64,000 nt of DNA from Closterium sp. Naga37s-1 (GCA_947471745.1 CANJKZ010001148.1:1251001-1315000), one strand, 5' to 3'. Shown: positions 25,287 through 39,608, numbered from the stretch's first letter. Program-made: numbers and translations. The notes: generated by a model not told the origin, from the sequence alone.

Positions 25287-26339
25287 TGCGGAGATAACTT
25301 TAGCAACGGGAGCTAGGTTGCGGGCTACGCACGGGTGCTTGTGTGATCTCTGCGTTCCTTAGTCGTTTGCTTGTGTGTTCTCTGCTTGCACATTCACGGG
25401 GAGATATTGCAAGAGTTTCACTAGCAAGGATTGACAACAATGGTTACAACAACATTGGCAACACAGACTACATCAGAGCTAGCTAGGCTGCTGGTCGACC
25501 TCCAGCGCAGCACGGTCGACCGCGCTCCAGTGCAGCAGCGCTCGCACCGCTCCAGCGTTGCAGAGTAGCGGTGCGCCAACGTTGCAAGTCCATGGCATGC
25601 CAACGCTGCAGCAAGTCGGCTGCACAGCGTTGCACCCGCAGGACAACGGTGCACCTGCTTCGCAGGTGCGCGCAGCTGGTTGGTGCATTCTTCCTTGTCA
25701 CGTGCACAGCTAGGACGCCTGGCAGACTCCACGCCAGCAACTGCGCCCACCAGCCACGTCGACCTCGGGATACCACCCCCAAGGACGGCCTCGCAGACTC
25801 CACCCCGGCGACACTCGCGCACGTCGCCCGGGTATCCCGGACGACCGGGCAACCACGCCTGGTCGACCAGCGCAGTCCGTCGCCGGCCACACACATGCCC
25901 GGCGTCCCCAGTCCGGTGTCCAGACGCCCAGGACGCCGTCCGAGCTCCCAGGTCGGCGTCCAGACGCCCAGAACGCCTTGTAGACGTCCAGGGCGGCGCC
26001 CAGCCTCCCAGGACGTCGACCAGACGCCCAGGTCGGAGTCCCAGGCTTCTAGGACGCCGTGCAGACGCCTAGGTCGGCGTCCGGCCTTCCAGAACGCCGT
26101 GCGGACGCCCAGGTCGGCGTCTGGCCTTCCAGGATGCCAACCAGGCGTCCAGGATGCCGACCAAGCGTCCAGGACGGCGTCCTTCTGCCCGGCGCCCTCC
26201 AGCCAGGCGCCTTCCAGCCCGGCGCCCTTGCAGTGGCCCCCGTGCCCACTGCTGCAGGTCGGCTGCAACCCCCGCACATCCGACCACAAGGTCGGCTACG
26301 CCCAAGCGAGGACGGGGCCAAACAACACTACCGTTGACA
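25287..26339 (-). repeat. 5' LTR of the minus-strand copia element
   Basis: 1,053 bp, starting TGCGGAGATAACTTTAGC and ending AACACTACCGTTGACA on the plus strand. It is about 3% different by eye from 18,798-19,838 and 12 bp longer. The satellite resumes directly with the GGTCC target duplication. Confidence 0.96.
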
Positions 26340-29300
26340 GGTCCTATGGACCGGTTGGACCAACTGGACTGTTGATCTTATGGACCGGTTGGATCGACTG
26401 GCCTGTTAGCCGAATGGACCGGTTGGACCAACTGGCCAGTTGGTCCTATGGACCGGATGGACCAACTGGCCAGTTCTTCCTATCAATCGGTTGAACCAAC
26501 TTGCCTGTTGGCCGAATGGACCGGTTGGACCAACTGGCCTGTTGGCCCAATGAACCGATTTGACAAACTGACATGTTGGTCCTATAGACCGGTTTGACCA
26601 ACTGGCCCGTTGGTCCAATGGACTGGTTTGACCAACTGGCCTATCGATCCTATGGAGCGGTTAGACCAACTGCCCTGTTTGCCGAATGGACTAGTTGGAC
26701 CAACTGGCCTGTTGATCCAATGGATCGGTTGGACCAACTGGCCTGTTGGTCCAATGGACCGGCTGGAGAAACTAACCTGTTGGCCCAATGGACCGGTTGG
26801 ACAATATGACATGTTGGTCCGTTGGACCAGTTGGACCAACTGGCCTGTTGATCCAATGGATCGGTTGGACCAACTGGCCTGTTGGTCCAATGGACCGGTT
26901 TGATCAACTGGCCTGTTGATCGAATGGACCCGTTGGACCAACTGGCCTGTTGATCCTATGGACTGGTTGGACCAACTGGCCTGTTGGTCCTATGGACCGG
27001 TTGGACCAACTGACCTTTTGGTCCTATGGACCGGTGGGACCAACTGGCCTGTTGGTCCTATGGACCGGTTCGACCAACTGGCCTGTTGGTCCTATGGACT
27101 GGTTGGACCAAAGGCCTGTTGGTCCTATGGGCCTGTTGGACCACCTGGCCTGTTGGTCCTATGGATTTGTTGGTCCAATAGATCAGTTCAACCAACCGGC
27201 CTGTTGGTCCTATGGAGTGGTTGGACAAACTGACGTTGTTGGTCCTATGGACGGGTTGGACCAATTGGCCTGTTGGTCCTATGGACTGGTTGGACCAACA
27301 GGTATGTTGGTCCTATCGATTGGTTGGACCAAGTGGCCTGTTGGTCCTATTGAACGGTCGGACCAACTGGCCTGTTGGCCAAATGGACCGGTTGGACCAA
27401 CAGGCCCGTTGGCCGAATGGACCGGTTAGACCAACTGGCCTATTGGTCCTATGGGCCGGTTGGACCAACAGGCCTGTTGGTCCTGTGGACCGGTTAGACC
27501 AACTGGCCTGTTGGCCGAATGGACCGGTTGGACCAACTGCCCTCTTGCTCCTATGGACCGGTTGGACCAACTGGCCTGTTGTCCTATGGTGCGGTTGGAC
27601 CAACTGGCATGTTGGTCCTATGGACCGGTTGGACCAACAGACGTGTTGGTCCTATGGACCGGTTGGACCGTGTGGCCTGTTGGTCCTATGGACAGGTTGG
27701 ACCAGCTGACGTGTTGGTCCTATGGACCAGCTGGCCTGTTGGCCGAATGAACCGGTTGGACCAACTGGCCTGTTCGTCCTATGGACCAGATGGACCAAAT
27801 GGTCTGTTGGTCCAATGGATCGGTTGGACCAACTAGATTGTTGGTCCAATGGACCGGATGGACCAACTAGCGTGTTGGTCGTATGGACCCGTTGGACCAA
27901 CTGGCTTGTCGGTCCAATAGATAGGTTGGACTAACCTACCTGTTGGCCGAATGGACCGGTTGGACCAACTGGCCTGTTGGTCCAATAAACCGGATGGACC
28001 AACTGGCCTGTTGATCCAATGGACTAGTTGGACCAACTGGCCTGTTGGCCAAATGGACTAGTTGGACCAACTGGCCTATTGGTCCTGTGGACCAGTTGGA
28101 CCAACAAGCCTGTTGGCCGAATGGACCGGTTAGACCAACTGGCCTATTGGTCCTATGGACCGGTTGGACCAATAGGTCTGTTGGTCCTGTTTACCGGTTG
28201 GACCAACTAGCCTGTTGGCCGAATGGACCGGTTGGACCAACTGCCCTCTTGCTCCTGTGGACCGATTGGACCAATAGGCATGTTTTCCTATGGTCCGGTT
28301 GGACCAACTGGCCTGTTGGTCCTATGGATCAGTTGGACCAACTGGCCTGTTGGTCCTATGGAACAGTTGGACCAATTGGCATGTTGGTCCTATGGACCGG
28401 TTGGACCAACAGACGTGTTGGTCCTATGGACCAGTTGGACCGTGTGGCCTGTTGGTCCTATGGACCGGTTGGACCAACTGACATGTTGGTCCTATGGACC
28501 GGTTGGACCAACAGACGTGTTGGCCGAATGTACCGGTTGGACCAACTGGCCTGTTGGTCCAATGGACCGGCTGGACCAACTGGCATGTTGGTCCTATGGA
28601 ACGGTTGGATCAACTGGCCTATTGGTCCTATGGACCAGTTGGACCAACAGGCCTGTTGGTCTTGTGGACCGGTTAAACCAACTGGCCTGTTGGTTCAATG
28701 GACCGGTTGGACCAACTGCCTTGTTGCTCCAGTGGACCGGTTGGACCAACAGGCCAGTTGTCCTATGGTCTGGTTGGACCAAATGGCCTGTTGGTCCTAT
28801 GGACCGGTTGGACCAACTGGCCTGTTGGCTGAATGGACTGGTTGAACCAACCGTCCTGTTGGTCTTGTGGACCGGTTGGACCAACTGGCCTGTTGGTCCT
28901 ATTGACCGGTTAGTCCAGCTGGCTTGTTGGTCCTATGGAACGGTTGGACCAACTGGCCTGTTGGCCAAATGGACCGGTTGGACCAACTGCCCTGTTGCTC
29001 CAGTGGACCGGTTGGACCAACTGGCCTGTTGGTCTTGTGGACCGGTTGGACCAACAGGCCTGTTGGCCGAATGGACCGATTAGACCAACTGGCCTATTGG
29101 TCCTATGGACTGGTTGGACCAACTGGCTTGTTGGCCGAATGGAACGGTTGGACCTACTGGCCTGTTGGTCCTATAGACCGGTTGGACCAACTAACGTGTT
29201 GGTCCTATTAACCGGTTGGACCTACTGGCCTGTTGCTCCAATGGACCGATTGGACTGAATGGCCTGTTGGTCCTATGGACAGGTTGCACCAACTGGCCTG

Positions 29301-32300
29301 TTGGCTGAATGGACCGGTTGGTCCAACAGGACTGTTGGTCCTATGGACCGGTTGGACCGACTGGCCTGTTGGTCGAATGGACCGGTTGGACCGACTTGCC
29401 TGTTGGCCGAATGGACCGGTTGGACCGACTTGCCTGTTGGTCCTATGGACCGGTTAGTCCAACTGGTCTGTTGGCAGAATGGACCAGTTGGACCAACTGG
29501 CCTGTTGATCCAATGGACCGGTTGGACCAACTGGCTTGTTGATCCAATGGACCGGTTGGATCAAGTGGCCTGTTGGTCCTATGGACTGGTTGGACCAACT
29601 GGCTTGTTGGCCGAATGGATCGGTTGGACCAACTGGCCTGTTAATCTAATGGACCGGTTGGACAAACTAACCCGTTGGCCCAATGAACCGGTTGGAAAAA
29701 CTGACCTGTTGGTCATATGGACCAGTTTGACCAACTGGCCAATTGGTCTAATGGATCGGTTGGACCAACAGGCCTGTTGATCCAATGGATTCGTTAGAAC
29801 AACTTGCATGTTGATCCTATGGACCGGTTGGACCAACTGGCCTGTTGGTCTTTTGGACCGGATGGACCAACTGACCTAGTGGTCCTATGGACCGGTTGGA
29901 CCAACTGGCCTGTTGGTCCTATGGACCGGTTGGACCAAAGGGATGTTGGTCCTGTGGACCGGTTGGACCAACTGGCCTGTTGGCCAAATGGATCGGTTGG
30001 ACCAACTGGCCTGTTGACCCAGTGGACCGGTAGGACCTACTGGAATGCTGGCCAAATGGACCAGTTGGACTAACTGACATGTTGGCCCAATGGACGAGTT
30101 GGACAAAATAACCTGTTGGTCCTTTTGACTAGTTGGACAAACTGACCTGTTGATCCTATGGACCGGTTGGACAAACTGGCCTGTTGGTCCTATGGACCGG
30201 TTGGACTAACTGACCTGTTGGTCCTATGGACCGGTTGGACCAACTAACATGTTGGTCCTATGGACCGGTTGGACCAACTGACCTGTTGATCCAATAAAAC
30301 GGTTGGACCAACTGGCCTGTTGGCCGAACAACCTGGACAGTTGATCCAATGGACCGGTTGGACCAACAGGCCTGTTGGCGCAATGGACCGGTTGGACAAA
30401 TTAACCAGTTGGCCCAATGAACAGGTTGGAAAATGTGACCTGTTGGTCCTATGGTCCGGATTGACCAACTGGCCAATTGGTCTAATGGACCGGTTGGACC
30501 AACTGGCCTGTTGATCCAATGGACCGATAGAATCAGCTGGCCAGTTGGTCCCGTGGAACGGTTGGACCAACTGGACAGTTGATCCTATGGACCGGTTGGA
30601 CCAACTGGCCTGTTGGTCCTATGGACCGGATGGACCAACTGACTTGTTGGTCCTATAGACCGGTTGGACCAACTGGCCTGTTGATCCTGTGGACCGGTTG
30701 GACCAACAGGCATGTTGGCCGAATGGACCGGTTGGACAAACTGGCCTGTTGGTCCTGTGGACCGGTTGGACCAACTGGCCTGTTGATCCAATGGACCGGT
30801 TGGACCAACTGACATGTTGGCCAAATGGACCAGTTGGACAAACTGACACGTTGGCCCAATGGACCAGTTGGACAAACTGACCTGTTGGTCCTATGGACTA
30901 GTTGGACAAGCTGACCTATTGATCCTATGAACCGGTCGGACCAACTGACATGTTGATCCAATGGACCGGTTGGATCAACTGGCCTGTTGGTCCTATGGAC
31001 TAGTTGGACCAACTAGGCCGAATGGACCGGTTGGACCAACTGGCCTGTTGGCGCAATGGACCGGTTGGACAAACTAACCTGTTGGCCGAAGTAACCGATT
31101 GGGAAAACTGACCTATTGGTCTTATGGACCGGTTTAAACAACTGGCCAATTGGTCCAATGGAGCGGTTGGACCAACAAGCCTGTTCATCCAATGGACCGA
31201 TTGAACCAGCTGGCCTGTTGGTCCAATGGACCGGTTGGACCAACTGGCCCATTGATCCAATAGATTCGTTAGACCAACTTGCATGTTGATCATATGGACA
31301 GGCTGAACCAACTGGCCAGTTGGTCCAATGGACCGGTTGGAACAACTGGCCTGTTGGTCCTATGGACCGGCTGGACCAACAGGCCTGTTGGTCCTATCGA
31401 CTGGTTGGACCAACTGGCCTGTTGGTCCTATAGAACGGTTGTACCAACTAGCCTGTTGGCCGAATGGACCGGTTGGACCAACTGGCCTGTTGGTCCTATA
31501 GACCGGTTGGACCAACTGGCCTGTTGGTCCTGTGGACCGGTTGGACCAACTAGCCTATTGATCCAATGGACCGGTTGGACCAACTAGCCTGATGGTCCTG
31601 TGGACCGGTTGGACCAACTGGCCTGTTGGCGGAATGGACCGGTTGGACCAACTGGCCTGTTGATCCAATGGACCGGTTGGACAAACTGACCTGTTGGTCC
31701 TATGGACTAGTTGGACAAACTGACCTATTGATCCTGTGGACCAGTTGGACCAACTGACCTGTTGGGCCAATGGACCGGTTGGACCAACTGGCGTGTTGGT
31801 CCTATAGTCCGGTTGGACCAACTGGACTGTATGACCTATGCACCAGTTGGACCAACTGGACTGTTGGCCGAATGGACCAGTTGGACCAACTGACGTGTTG
31901 GTCGTATAGAACGGTTGGACCACTTGGCCTGTTGGTCCTATGGACCGGTTGGTCCAACTGGCCTGTTGGCATAATGGACCGATTAGACTAACTAGCCTGT
32001 TGGTTCTATGGACCGATTGGACCAACTGGCCTGTTGCTCCAATCGACCAGTTGGACCAACTAGCCTGTTGGGCCTATGGACCGGTTGGACCAACTGGCTT
32101 GTTGGCCGAATGGACCGGTTGGACTTACTGCCCTGCTTGATCCAATGGACCAGTTGGACCAACTGACCAACGGACCGGATTGACAAACTAACCTGTTGGC
32201 CCATTAGACCAGTTGGACAAACTGACCTGTTGGTCGTATGGACCGGTTGGACCAACTGGCCAGTTGGTCCTATGGACCGGTTGGACCAACTGGCCTGTTG

Positions 32301-35300
32301 GTCCTTTAGAACGGTTGGACCAACTAGCCTGTTGGCCGAATGGACCGGTTGGACCAACTGGCCTGTTAGTCCTATGGACCGGTTGGACCAACTAGCCTGT
32401 TGGTCCTGTGGACCGATTGGACCAATTGGCCTGTTGGCAGAATGGACCGGTTGGACCAACTGGCATATTGGCCAAATGGACCAGTTGGACAAACTGACAT
32501 GTTGGCCCAATCGACCAGTTGGACAAACTGACCTGTTGGTCCTATGGACTAGTTGGACAAACTGACATGTTGATCCTATGGACTGGTTGGACAAACTGGC
32601 CTGTTGGTCCTATGGACCAGTTGGACCAACTGACCTGTTGGTCCTATGGACCGGTTGGACCAATTGGCCTGTTGATCCAATGGACTGGTTGGATCAACTG
32701 GCCTGTTGGTCCTATGGACTGGTTGGACCAACTGGCCTGTTGGCCGAATGGATCGATTGGACCAACTAGCCTGTTGATCCAATGGACCGGTTGGACCAAC
32801 TAACGTGTTGGCGCAAGGGACCGGTTGGACAAACTAGCCTGTTGGCCAAATGAACCAGTTGGAAAAACTGACCTGTTGGTCCTATGGACCGGTTTGACCA
32901 ACTGGCCAATTGGTCCAATGGACCAGTTGGACCAACTGGCCTGTTGATCCAATGGACCGATTGAACCAGCTGGCCTGTTGGTCAAATGGACCCGTTGGAC
33001 CAATTGGCCTCTTGATACATTGGATTCGTTAGACCAACTTGCATGTTGATCCTATGGACCTATTGGATCAACTGGTGTGTTGGTCCTATAGACCGGTTGG
33101 ACCAACTTGCCTGTTGGGCCTATGGACCGGTTGGACCAACTGGCCTGTTGGTCCTATGGACTGGTTGGACCAAAGGCCTGTTGGTCCTATGGGCCGGTTG
33201 GATCACCTGGCATGTTCGTCCTATGGACCGGTTGGTCCAATGGACCGGTTGGACCAAACTGGCCTGTTGATCCTATGGAGCGGTTGGACCAACTGAGGTG
33301 TTTGTCCTATGGACCGGTTGGACCATTTTGCCTCTTGGCCGAATGGATCGGTTGGACCAACTGGCATGTTGGCCCAATAAACTGGTTGGACCAACTGGCT
33401 TTTTAGCCCAATGGACCGGTTGGACAAACTGAACTGTTGGTCCTAAGGACGGGCTGGACCAACTGGCCAATTGTTCCAATGGACCGGTTGGACCAACTGG
33501 CCGGTTGGTCCTATGGACCGGTTGGACCAACAGGCCTGTTGGTCCTATCGACCGGTTGGACCAACTGGCCTGTTGGTCCTTTTGAACGGTTGGACCAACT
33601 AGCCTGGTCGCCGAATGGACCGGTTGGACCAACTGGCCCGTTGGTCCTATGGAACGGTTGGACCAACTGGCCTGTTGGTCATGTGGACCGGTTGGACCAA
33701 CTGGCCTGATTGCAGAATGGACCGGTTAGACCAACTGGCCTGTTGATCCAATGGACCGGTTGGACCAACTGGCATGTTGGCCAAATGGACCAGTTGGACA
33801 AACTGACATGTTGGCCCAATGGACCAGTTGGACAAACTGACCTGTTGGTCCTATGGACTAGTTGGACAAACTGACCTGTTGATCCTATGGACCGGTTGGA
33901 CCAATTGACCTGTTGGTCCTATGGACTGGTAGGACCAACTGGCCTGTTGATCCAATGGACCGGTTGGATCAACTGGCCTGTTGGTGCTATGGACTGGTTG
34001 GACCAACTGGCCTGTTGGCCGAATGGATCGATTGGACCAACTGGCCTATTGATCCAATGGACCAGTTGGACCAAGTGGCGTGTTGGCGCAATGGACCGGT
34101 TGGACAAACTAACCTGTTGGCCCAATGAACTGGTTGGAAAAATTGACCTGTTGGTCCTATGGACCGGTTTGACCAACTGGCCAGTTGGTCCAATGGAGCG
34201 GTTGGACCAAATGGACTGTTTATCCAATGGACCGATGGAACCAGCTGGCCTGTTGGTCCAATGGACCGGATGGACCAACTGGCCTATTGATCCAATGGAT
34301 TCGTTAGACCAACTTGCATGTTGATCCTATGGACCGATTGGACCAACTGGCCTGTTGGTCCTATGGACCGGATGGACCAACTGGCCTATTGGTGATATGG
34401 ACCGGTTGGACCAACTAGCCTGTTGGTCCTATGGACCAGTTGGACCAACTGGTCTTTTGGTCCTATGGACCGGTTGGACCAAAGACCTGTTGGTCCTATG
34501 GGCCGGTTGGATCACCTGGCCTATTTGTCCTATAGACTGGTTGGACCAACTGGCCTGTTGGCCGAATGGATCGATTGGACCAACTGGCCTGTTGATCCAA
34601 TGGACCGGCTGGACCAACTGGCCTGTTGGTGCAATGGACCGGTTGGACAAACTAACCTGTTGGCCCAATGAACCGGTTGGAAAAACTGACCTGTTGGTCC
34701 TATGGACCGGTTTGACCAACAGGCCAATTGGTCCAATGGAGCGGTTGGACTAACTGGCCTGTTGATCCAATGAACCGATTCAACCAGCTGGCCTGTTGGT
34801 CCAATGGACCGGTTGGACCAACAGGCCTATTGATCCATTGGATTCGTTAGACCAACTTGCATGTTGATCCTATGGACCGGTTGGACCAACTGGCATGTTG
34901 GTCCTATGGACCGGATGGACCAACTGACCTGTTGGTCCTATGGACCGGTTGGACCAACTGGCCTGTTGGTCCTATGGACCGGTTGGACGGCTGGCCTGTT
35001 GGTCCTACAGACCAGTTGGACCAACTGGCCTGTTGGCAGAATGGACCAGTTGGACCAACTGGCCTGTTGGTCCTATGGACCGGTTGGACCAACTAACCTG
35101 TTGGTCCTATGGATCGGTTGGACCAACTGGCCTGTTGGTCCAATGGACCGGTTGGACCAACTGGCCTGTTGATCCAATGGACCAGTTGGATCAACTGGCC
35201 TTTTGGTCCTATGGACTGGTTAGACCAGCTGGCCTGTTGGCCGAATGGATCGATTGGACCAACAAGCCTGTTGATCCTATGGACCGGTTGGACCAACTGG

Positions 35301-38300
35301 CCTGTTGGCGTAATGGACCGGTTGGACAAACTAACCTATTGACCCAATTAACCAGTTGGAAAAACTGACTTGTTGGTCCAATGGACCAGTTGGACCAATT
35401 GGCCTGTTGATCCAATGGACCGATTGAACCAGCTGGCCTGTTGGTCAAATGGACCCGTTGGACCAACTGGCCTGTTGATACAATGGATTCATCAGACCAA
35501 CTTACATGTTGATCCTATGGACCGGTTGTACCAACTGGCCTGTTGATCCTATATACCGGATGGTCCAACTGACCTGTTGGTCCTATGGACCGGTTGGACC
35601 AACTGGCCTGTTGGGCCTATGGACCGGTTGGACCAACTGGCCTGTTGGTACTATGGACCGGTTGGACCAAAGGCCTGTTGGTCCTATGGGCCGGTTGGAT
35701 CACCTAACCTGTTCGTCCTATGGACCGGTTGGTCCAATGGACCGGTTGGACCAAACTGGCCTGTTGGTCCTATCGAGCGGTTGGACCAACTGAGGTGTTT
35801 GTCCTATGGACCGGTTGGACCATTTTGCCTCTTGGCTGAATGGACCGGTTGGACCAACTGGCCTGTTGGCCCAATGAACTGGTTGGACCAACTGGCTTTT
35901 TGGCCGTATGGACCGGTTGGACAAACTGAACTGTTGGTCCTATGGACGGGCTGAACCAACTGGCCAATTGGTCCAATGGACCGGTTGGACCAACTGGCCT
36001 GTTGGTCCTTTGGACTGGTTGGACCAACAGGCATGTTGGTCCTATCGACCGGTTGGACCAACTGGCCTGTTGGTCCTTTAGAATGGTTGGACCAACTAGC
36101 CTGTTGGCCAAATGGACCGGTTGAACCAACTGGCCTGTTGGTCCTATAGACAGGTTGGACCAACGGGCCTGTTGGTCCTGTGGACCGGTTGGACCAACAG
36201 GCATGTTGGCCGAATGGACCGGTTGGACCAACTGGCCTGTTGATCCAATGGACCGGTTGGACCAACTGGCCTGTTGGTCCTGTGGACCGGTTGGACCAAT
36301 TGGCCTGTTGGCCGAATGGACCGGTTGGACCAACTGGCATGTTCGCCAAATGGACGAATTGGACAAACTGACTTGTCGATCCTATGGACCAGTTGGACAA
36401 AGTGGCGTGTTGGTCCTATAGACTGGTTGGACCAACTGACCTGTTGGTCCTATGGACCGGTTGGACCAACTGACCTGTTGGCCGAATGGATCGATTGGAC
36501 CAACTGGACTGTTGATCCAATGGACCGGTTGGACCAACTGGCCTGTTGGCGCAATGGACCGATTGGATAAACAAACTTGTTGGCCCAATGAACCGGTTGG
36601 AAAAACTGACCTGTTGGTCCTATGGACCGGTTTGACCAACTGGCCAATTGGTCCAATGGAGCGGTTGGAACAACTGGCCTGTTGATCCAATGGACCGATT
36701 GAACCAGCTGGCCTGTTGGTCCAATGGACCGGTTGGACCAACTGGCCTATTGATCCATTGGATTCGTTAGACCAACTTGCATGTTGATCCTATGGACCGG
36801 TTGGACCAACTGGCCTGTTGGTCCTATGGACCGGATGGACCAACTAACCTGTTGGTCCTATGGACCGGTTGGACCAACTGGCCTGTTGGTCTAATGGACC
36901 GGTTGGACCAACTGGCCTGTTGGTCCTATAGACCGGTTGGACCAACTGACGTGTTGGTCCTATGGACCGATTAGACAAACTGGCTTGTTGGTCCTATGGA
37001 CCGGTTGGACCAACTGACGTGTTGTTCCTATAGACCGATTGGACCAACTGGCCTGTTGGTCCTATGGACCGGTTGGACCAACTCGCCTGTTGCTCCCATG
37101 GACCAGTTGGACCGAGTGGCCTGTTGGTCATATGGACAGGTTGGACCAACTGGCCTGTTGGCCGAATGGTCCGGTTGGACCAACTGGACTGTTGGTCCTA
37201 TGGACCAGTTGGACTGACTGGCCTGTTGGCCGAATGGACCGGTGGGACCAACTGGACTGTTGGTCCTATGGACCGGTTGGACCGACTGGCCTGTTGGCCG
37301 AATGGACCGGTTGGACCGACTTGCCTGTTGGTCCTATGGACCGGTTAGTCAAAATGGCGTGTTGGCAGGATGGACCAGTTGGACCAACTGGCCTGTTGAT
37401 CCAATGGACCGGTTGGACCAACTGGCCTGTTGATCCAATGGACCGATTGAACCAGCAGGTCTTTGGTCCAATGGACCGGTTGGACCAACTGGCTTGTTAA
37501 TCAAATGGATTCGTTAGACCAACTTGTCTGTTGATCCTATGGACCGGTTGGACAAACTGGCCTGTTGGTCCTATGGAGCGGTTGGACCACATGGCCTATT
37601 GGTCCTATGGACCGGTTGGACCAACTGGCCTGTTGGTCCTATGGACCGGATGGACCGATTGGCCTGTTGGTCTTATGGACTGGTTGGACCAACTGGCCTG
37701 TTGGTCCTATCGACCGGTTGGACCAAAGGCCTGTTGGTCCTATGGGCCGGTTGGATCACCTGGACCGTTGGTCCTATGGACCGGTTGGTCCAATGGACCG
37801 GTTGGTCCTATGGACCGGTTGGTCCAATGGACCGGTTGGACCAACTGGCCTATTGGTCCTATAGAGCGGTTGGACCAACTGACGTTTATGTCCTATGGAC
37901 CGGTTGGACCATTTTGCTTCTTGGCCGAATGGACCGGATGGACCAACTGGCCTGTTGGCCCAACGAACTGGTTGGACCAACTGGCTTGTTGGCCTTATGG
38001 ACCGTTTGGACAAACTGAACTGTTGGTCCTATGGACGGGCCGAACCAACTGGCCAATTGGTCCAATGGACTGGTTGGACCAACTGGCCTGCTGGTCCTAT
38101 GGACCGGTTGGACCAACAGGCCTGTTAGTTCTATCGAGCGGTTGGACCAACTAGCCTGTTGGTCCTTTAGAACGGTTGGACCAATAGGCCTGTTGGCTGA
38201 ATGGACCGGTTGGACCAACTGGCCTGTTGGTCCTATAGACCGGTTGGACCAACAGGCATGTTGGCCGAATGGACCGGTTGGACCAACTGGCCTGTTGATC

Positions 38301-39608
38301 CTGTGGACCGGTTGGATCGACTGGCTTGTTGGTCCTGTGGACCGGTTGGACCAACTGGCCTGTTGGCTGAATGGACCGGTTGGACCAACTGGCCTGTTGA
38401 TCCAATGGACCGGTTGGACCAACTGGCATGTTGGCCAAATAGACTAGTTGGACAAACTGACATGTTGGCCCAATGGACAAGTTGGACAAACTGACCTGTT
38501 GGTCCCATGGACTAGTTGGACAAACTGACCAGTTGATCCTATGGACCGGTTGGACAAACTGGCCTGTTGGTCCTATGGACCAGTTGGACCAACTGACGTG
38601 TTGGTCCTATGGACCGGTTGGACCAACTGACCTGTTGGTCCTATGGACCGGTTGGACCAACTGGCCTGTTGATCCAATGGACCGGCTGGATCAACTGGCC
38701 TGTTGGCCGAATGGATCGATTGGACCAACTAGCCTGTTGGCCGAAAGGATCGATTGGACCAACTGGCCTGTTGATCGAATGGACCGGCTGGACCAACTGG
38801 CATGTTGGCGCAATGGACCGTTTGGACAAACTAACCTGTTATCCCAGTAAACCGGTTGGAAAAACTAACCTGTTGGTCCTATGGACCAGTTGGACCAACT
38901 GGCCAATTGGTCCAATGCAGCGGTTGGACCAACTGGCCTGTTGATCCAATGGACCGATTGAACCAGCTGACCTATTGGTCCAATGGACCGGTTGGACCAA
39001 CTGGCCTATTGATCTAATGGATTCGTTAGACCAACTTGCATGTTGATCCTATGGACCGGTTGGACCAACTCGCCTGTTGGTCCTATGGACTTCATGGACC
39101 AACTGACCTGTTGGTCCTATGGACCGGTTGGACCAACTGGCTTGTTGGTCCGATGGACTGGATGGACCAACTGACCTGTTGGTCCTATGGAACGGTTGGA
39201 CCAACACACCTGTTGGCCGAATGGACTGGTTGGACCAACTGGCTTGTTGATCCAATGGACAGGTTGGACCAACTAAACCTGTTGGTCCAATGGACCGGTT
39301 GGACCAACTGACGTGTTGGACCTATGGACCGGTTGGACCGAGTGGCCTGTTGGTCCTATGCACCGGTTGGACCAACTGGCGTGTTGGTCCTATGGACCGG
39401 TTGGACCATTTGGCCTGTTGGCCGAATGGACGGGTTGGACCAACTCGCCTGTTGGTCCTATGGACTGGATGGACCAACTGGCCTGTTGGCCCAATAGATT
39501 GGTTGGACCAAGTAGATTGTTGGTCCAATGGACCGGTTGGACCAACTGGCGTGTTGGTCCTATGGACCGGTTGGACCAACTGGCCTGTTGGCTGAATGGA
39601 CCGGTTGG
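26340..39608 (+). repeat. 34-bp satellite array, block B
   Basis: Continuation of the same satellite, same orientation and consensus. Its first ~550 bp matches block A sequence around 17.43-17.70 kb, and GTTTGATCAACTGGCCTG near 26,890 matches the region near 17,650. From about 29.8 kb onward a distinct sub-family appears, with GATTCGTTAGACCAACTTGC monomers, GGAAAAACTGACC monomers and TTGATCCAATGG tails. No gene-like sequence is present. The block ends at a solo-LTR-like insertion. Confidence 0.98.
29788..39030 (+). repeat. Higher-order repeat field marked by GATTCGTTAG monomers
   Basis: A rare monomer, GATTCGTTAGACCAACTTGC or a close variant, starts at 29,788, 31,263, 33,023, 34,298, 34,841, 35,486, 36,761, 37,508 and 39,020. 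Two intervals are exactly 1,275 bp (33,023 to 34,298 and 35,486 to 36,761). The others range from 543 to 1,760 bp. It is usually preceded within a few hundred bases by GGAAAAACTGACCTGTTGG. This indicates a ~1.3-kb ancestral unit altered by internal gains and losses. Confidence 0.85.

Larger units (their letters stand above)
18798..26339 (-). mobile_element. Ty1/copia LTR retrotransposon, nearly whole, minus strand
   Basis: A 7.54-kb element with TG...CA ends and a 5-bp target duplication GGTCC at 18,793-18,797 and 26,340-26,344. In its own orientation the 5' LTR is 25,287-26,339 and the 3' LTR is 18,798-19,838. Between them, reading leftward, come gag, protease, integrase, reverse transcriptase and RNase H. 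Integrase before reverse transcriptase is the copia order. The LTRs differ by roughly 30 substitutions and a 12-bp length difference over ~1.04 kb, about 3% by eye, so it is a fairly young fossil. A land-plant substitution rate, which may not apply here, would give about a million years. The coding part looks broken in about three places. It is strongly GC-rich, unlike the second copia element. Confidence 0.96.

Noticed and set aside
28223-29083. Long open frames in the satellite (for example 286 codons here, 292 at 57,248-58,126, 266 at 16,127-16,927) as repetitive protein genes
   Set aside because: They are runs of the stop-free 34-bp monomer with equivalents in other frames and on the other strand. 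There is no start context, codon bias or conserved boundary. Lengths of about 8 monomer triplets are expected before a random stop.
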